A DNA stretch of 5,238 nt from contig JAGIAU010000156.1 of the NCBI GenBank assembly GCA_017744755.1, positions 1 to 5,238 on the forward strand, given 5' to 3'. The translations under genes were made by a program, and so were the position numbers. Below, in pieces: positions 4,967 through 5,238 of the stretch. This DNA is from Microbacteriaceae bacterium. GTDB lineage: Bacteria; Actinomycetota; Actinomycetes; Actinomycetales; Microbacteriaceae. Under the pieces are notes generated by a model, which searched no databases, was not told the origin of the DNA, and worked only from the letters and a program-made list of their open reading frames with translations. The stretch's first letter is position 1, and the number at the start of each line of letters is the position of its first letter.

Positions 4967-5238
4967 GTGAATCCGGACGCCCTCGCCGCCCTCGTCGCCG
5001 CCTCGCTGACCGAGTTCGCGGCCTCCCGCGGCGCCGTCCTCGAGCTCACCGCGGCCGACGTCCCCGTCGAGCGGCCGAAGAACCCGGAGCACGGCGACTG
5101 GGCCTCCAACGCCGCCATGCAGTACGGCAAGCGGCTCGGCGTCGCGCCGCGCGAGCTCGCCGCGGCGCTCGTCGCCGCCATCGCCGTCGCGCCGGGCGTC
5201 GCCTCGGCCGAGATCGCCGGCCCCGGCTTCATCAACAT
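4967..5238 (+). CDS. argS: Arginyl-tRNA synthetase, N-terminal part; runs off the right edge
   Basis: The enzyme attaches arginine to tRNA-Arg in the cytoplasm with ATP. The 90 visible residues are the N-terminal additional domain (Add-1) that binds the tRNA D-loop region. Diagnostic segments are RPKNPEHGDWASNAAM (36-51), PRELAAAL (61-68) and AEIAGPGFIN (81-90). The last leads into the catalytic domain, whose HxGH signature lies beyond the window. GTG at 4967 is chosen because it gives the usual N-terminal length and lies just after a TANNNT box. The frame is intact, with uniform G/C third positions. One of its substrates, tRNA-Arg(CCG), is encoded in this window on the other strand. Confidence 0.95.
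   Translation, partial: MNPDALAALVAASLTEFAASRGAVLELTAADVPVERPKNPEHGDWASNAAMQYGKRLGVAPRELAAALVAAIAVAPGVASAEIAGPGFIN

Noticed and set aside
1973..5092. A 1039-codon open frame on the minus strand, antisense to marR, MFS, the metalloprotease-like gene and the start of argS
   Set aside because: Its translation is low-complexity and rich in Arg, Asp, Glu and Gly with no domain. It mirrors G/C-rich third positions of the real genes on the other strand, a common artefact at this base composition. It also overlaps the tRNA-Arg region.

Overview
The window has the look of a high-GC actinobacterium, most likely a Microbacteriaceae-type member. The coding frames have G or C at nearly every third position (98 of 98 codons in the first clean stretch of the leftmost gene). 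Three genes start at or just after a TANNNT -10 box with no ribosome binding site (leaderless style). The tRNA does not encode its CCA end. The family and genus are inferences from style, not from a marker gene.

Layout from left to right. (1) A minus-strand MFS efflux transporter, cut by the left edge, shares a divergent promoter region with a plus-strand TetR-family regulator. The region holds three palindromes of the form GGAG-N5-CTCC. One fills the 17-bp spacer of a near-consensus promoter (TTGCAA-17-TATGTT) reading into the transporter. About 97 bases from the left edge the transporter reading stops looking like an MFS protein and instead reads like a piece of a TonB-dependent outer-membrane receptor, which an actinobacterium should not have. 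This looks like a chimeric join or a rearrangement. (2) Convergent with tetR is a seven-helix UPF0126/TRIC-like membrane protein. (3) A minus-strand tRNA-Arg(CCG) follows, with a strong hairpin capped by a cUUCGg tetraloop just downstream of it. (4) A plus-strand MarR regulator and a 12-helix MFS drug:H+ antiporter-type transporter overlap by ATGA and form a two-gene operon. (5) Next is an unrecognised single-pass membrane protein with a proline-rich cytoplasmic tail, a coiled coil, and an extracytoplasmic domain carrying HEFAH plus ETMADC, suggestive of a zinc metalloprotease. (6) The N-terminus of arginyl-tRNA synthetase (argS) runs off the right edge.

Two separate regulator plus efflux pairs (TetR/MFS and MarR/MFS) flank an ordinary chromosomal core (tRNA-Arg, argS). 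No mobile element, CRISPR array or phage gene is visible. The points most worth a second look are the left-edge join, the three-operator promoter, the membrane-anchored metalloprotease-like protein and the repeated leaderless promoter geometry.
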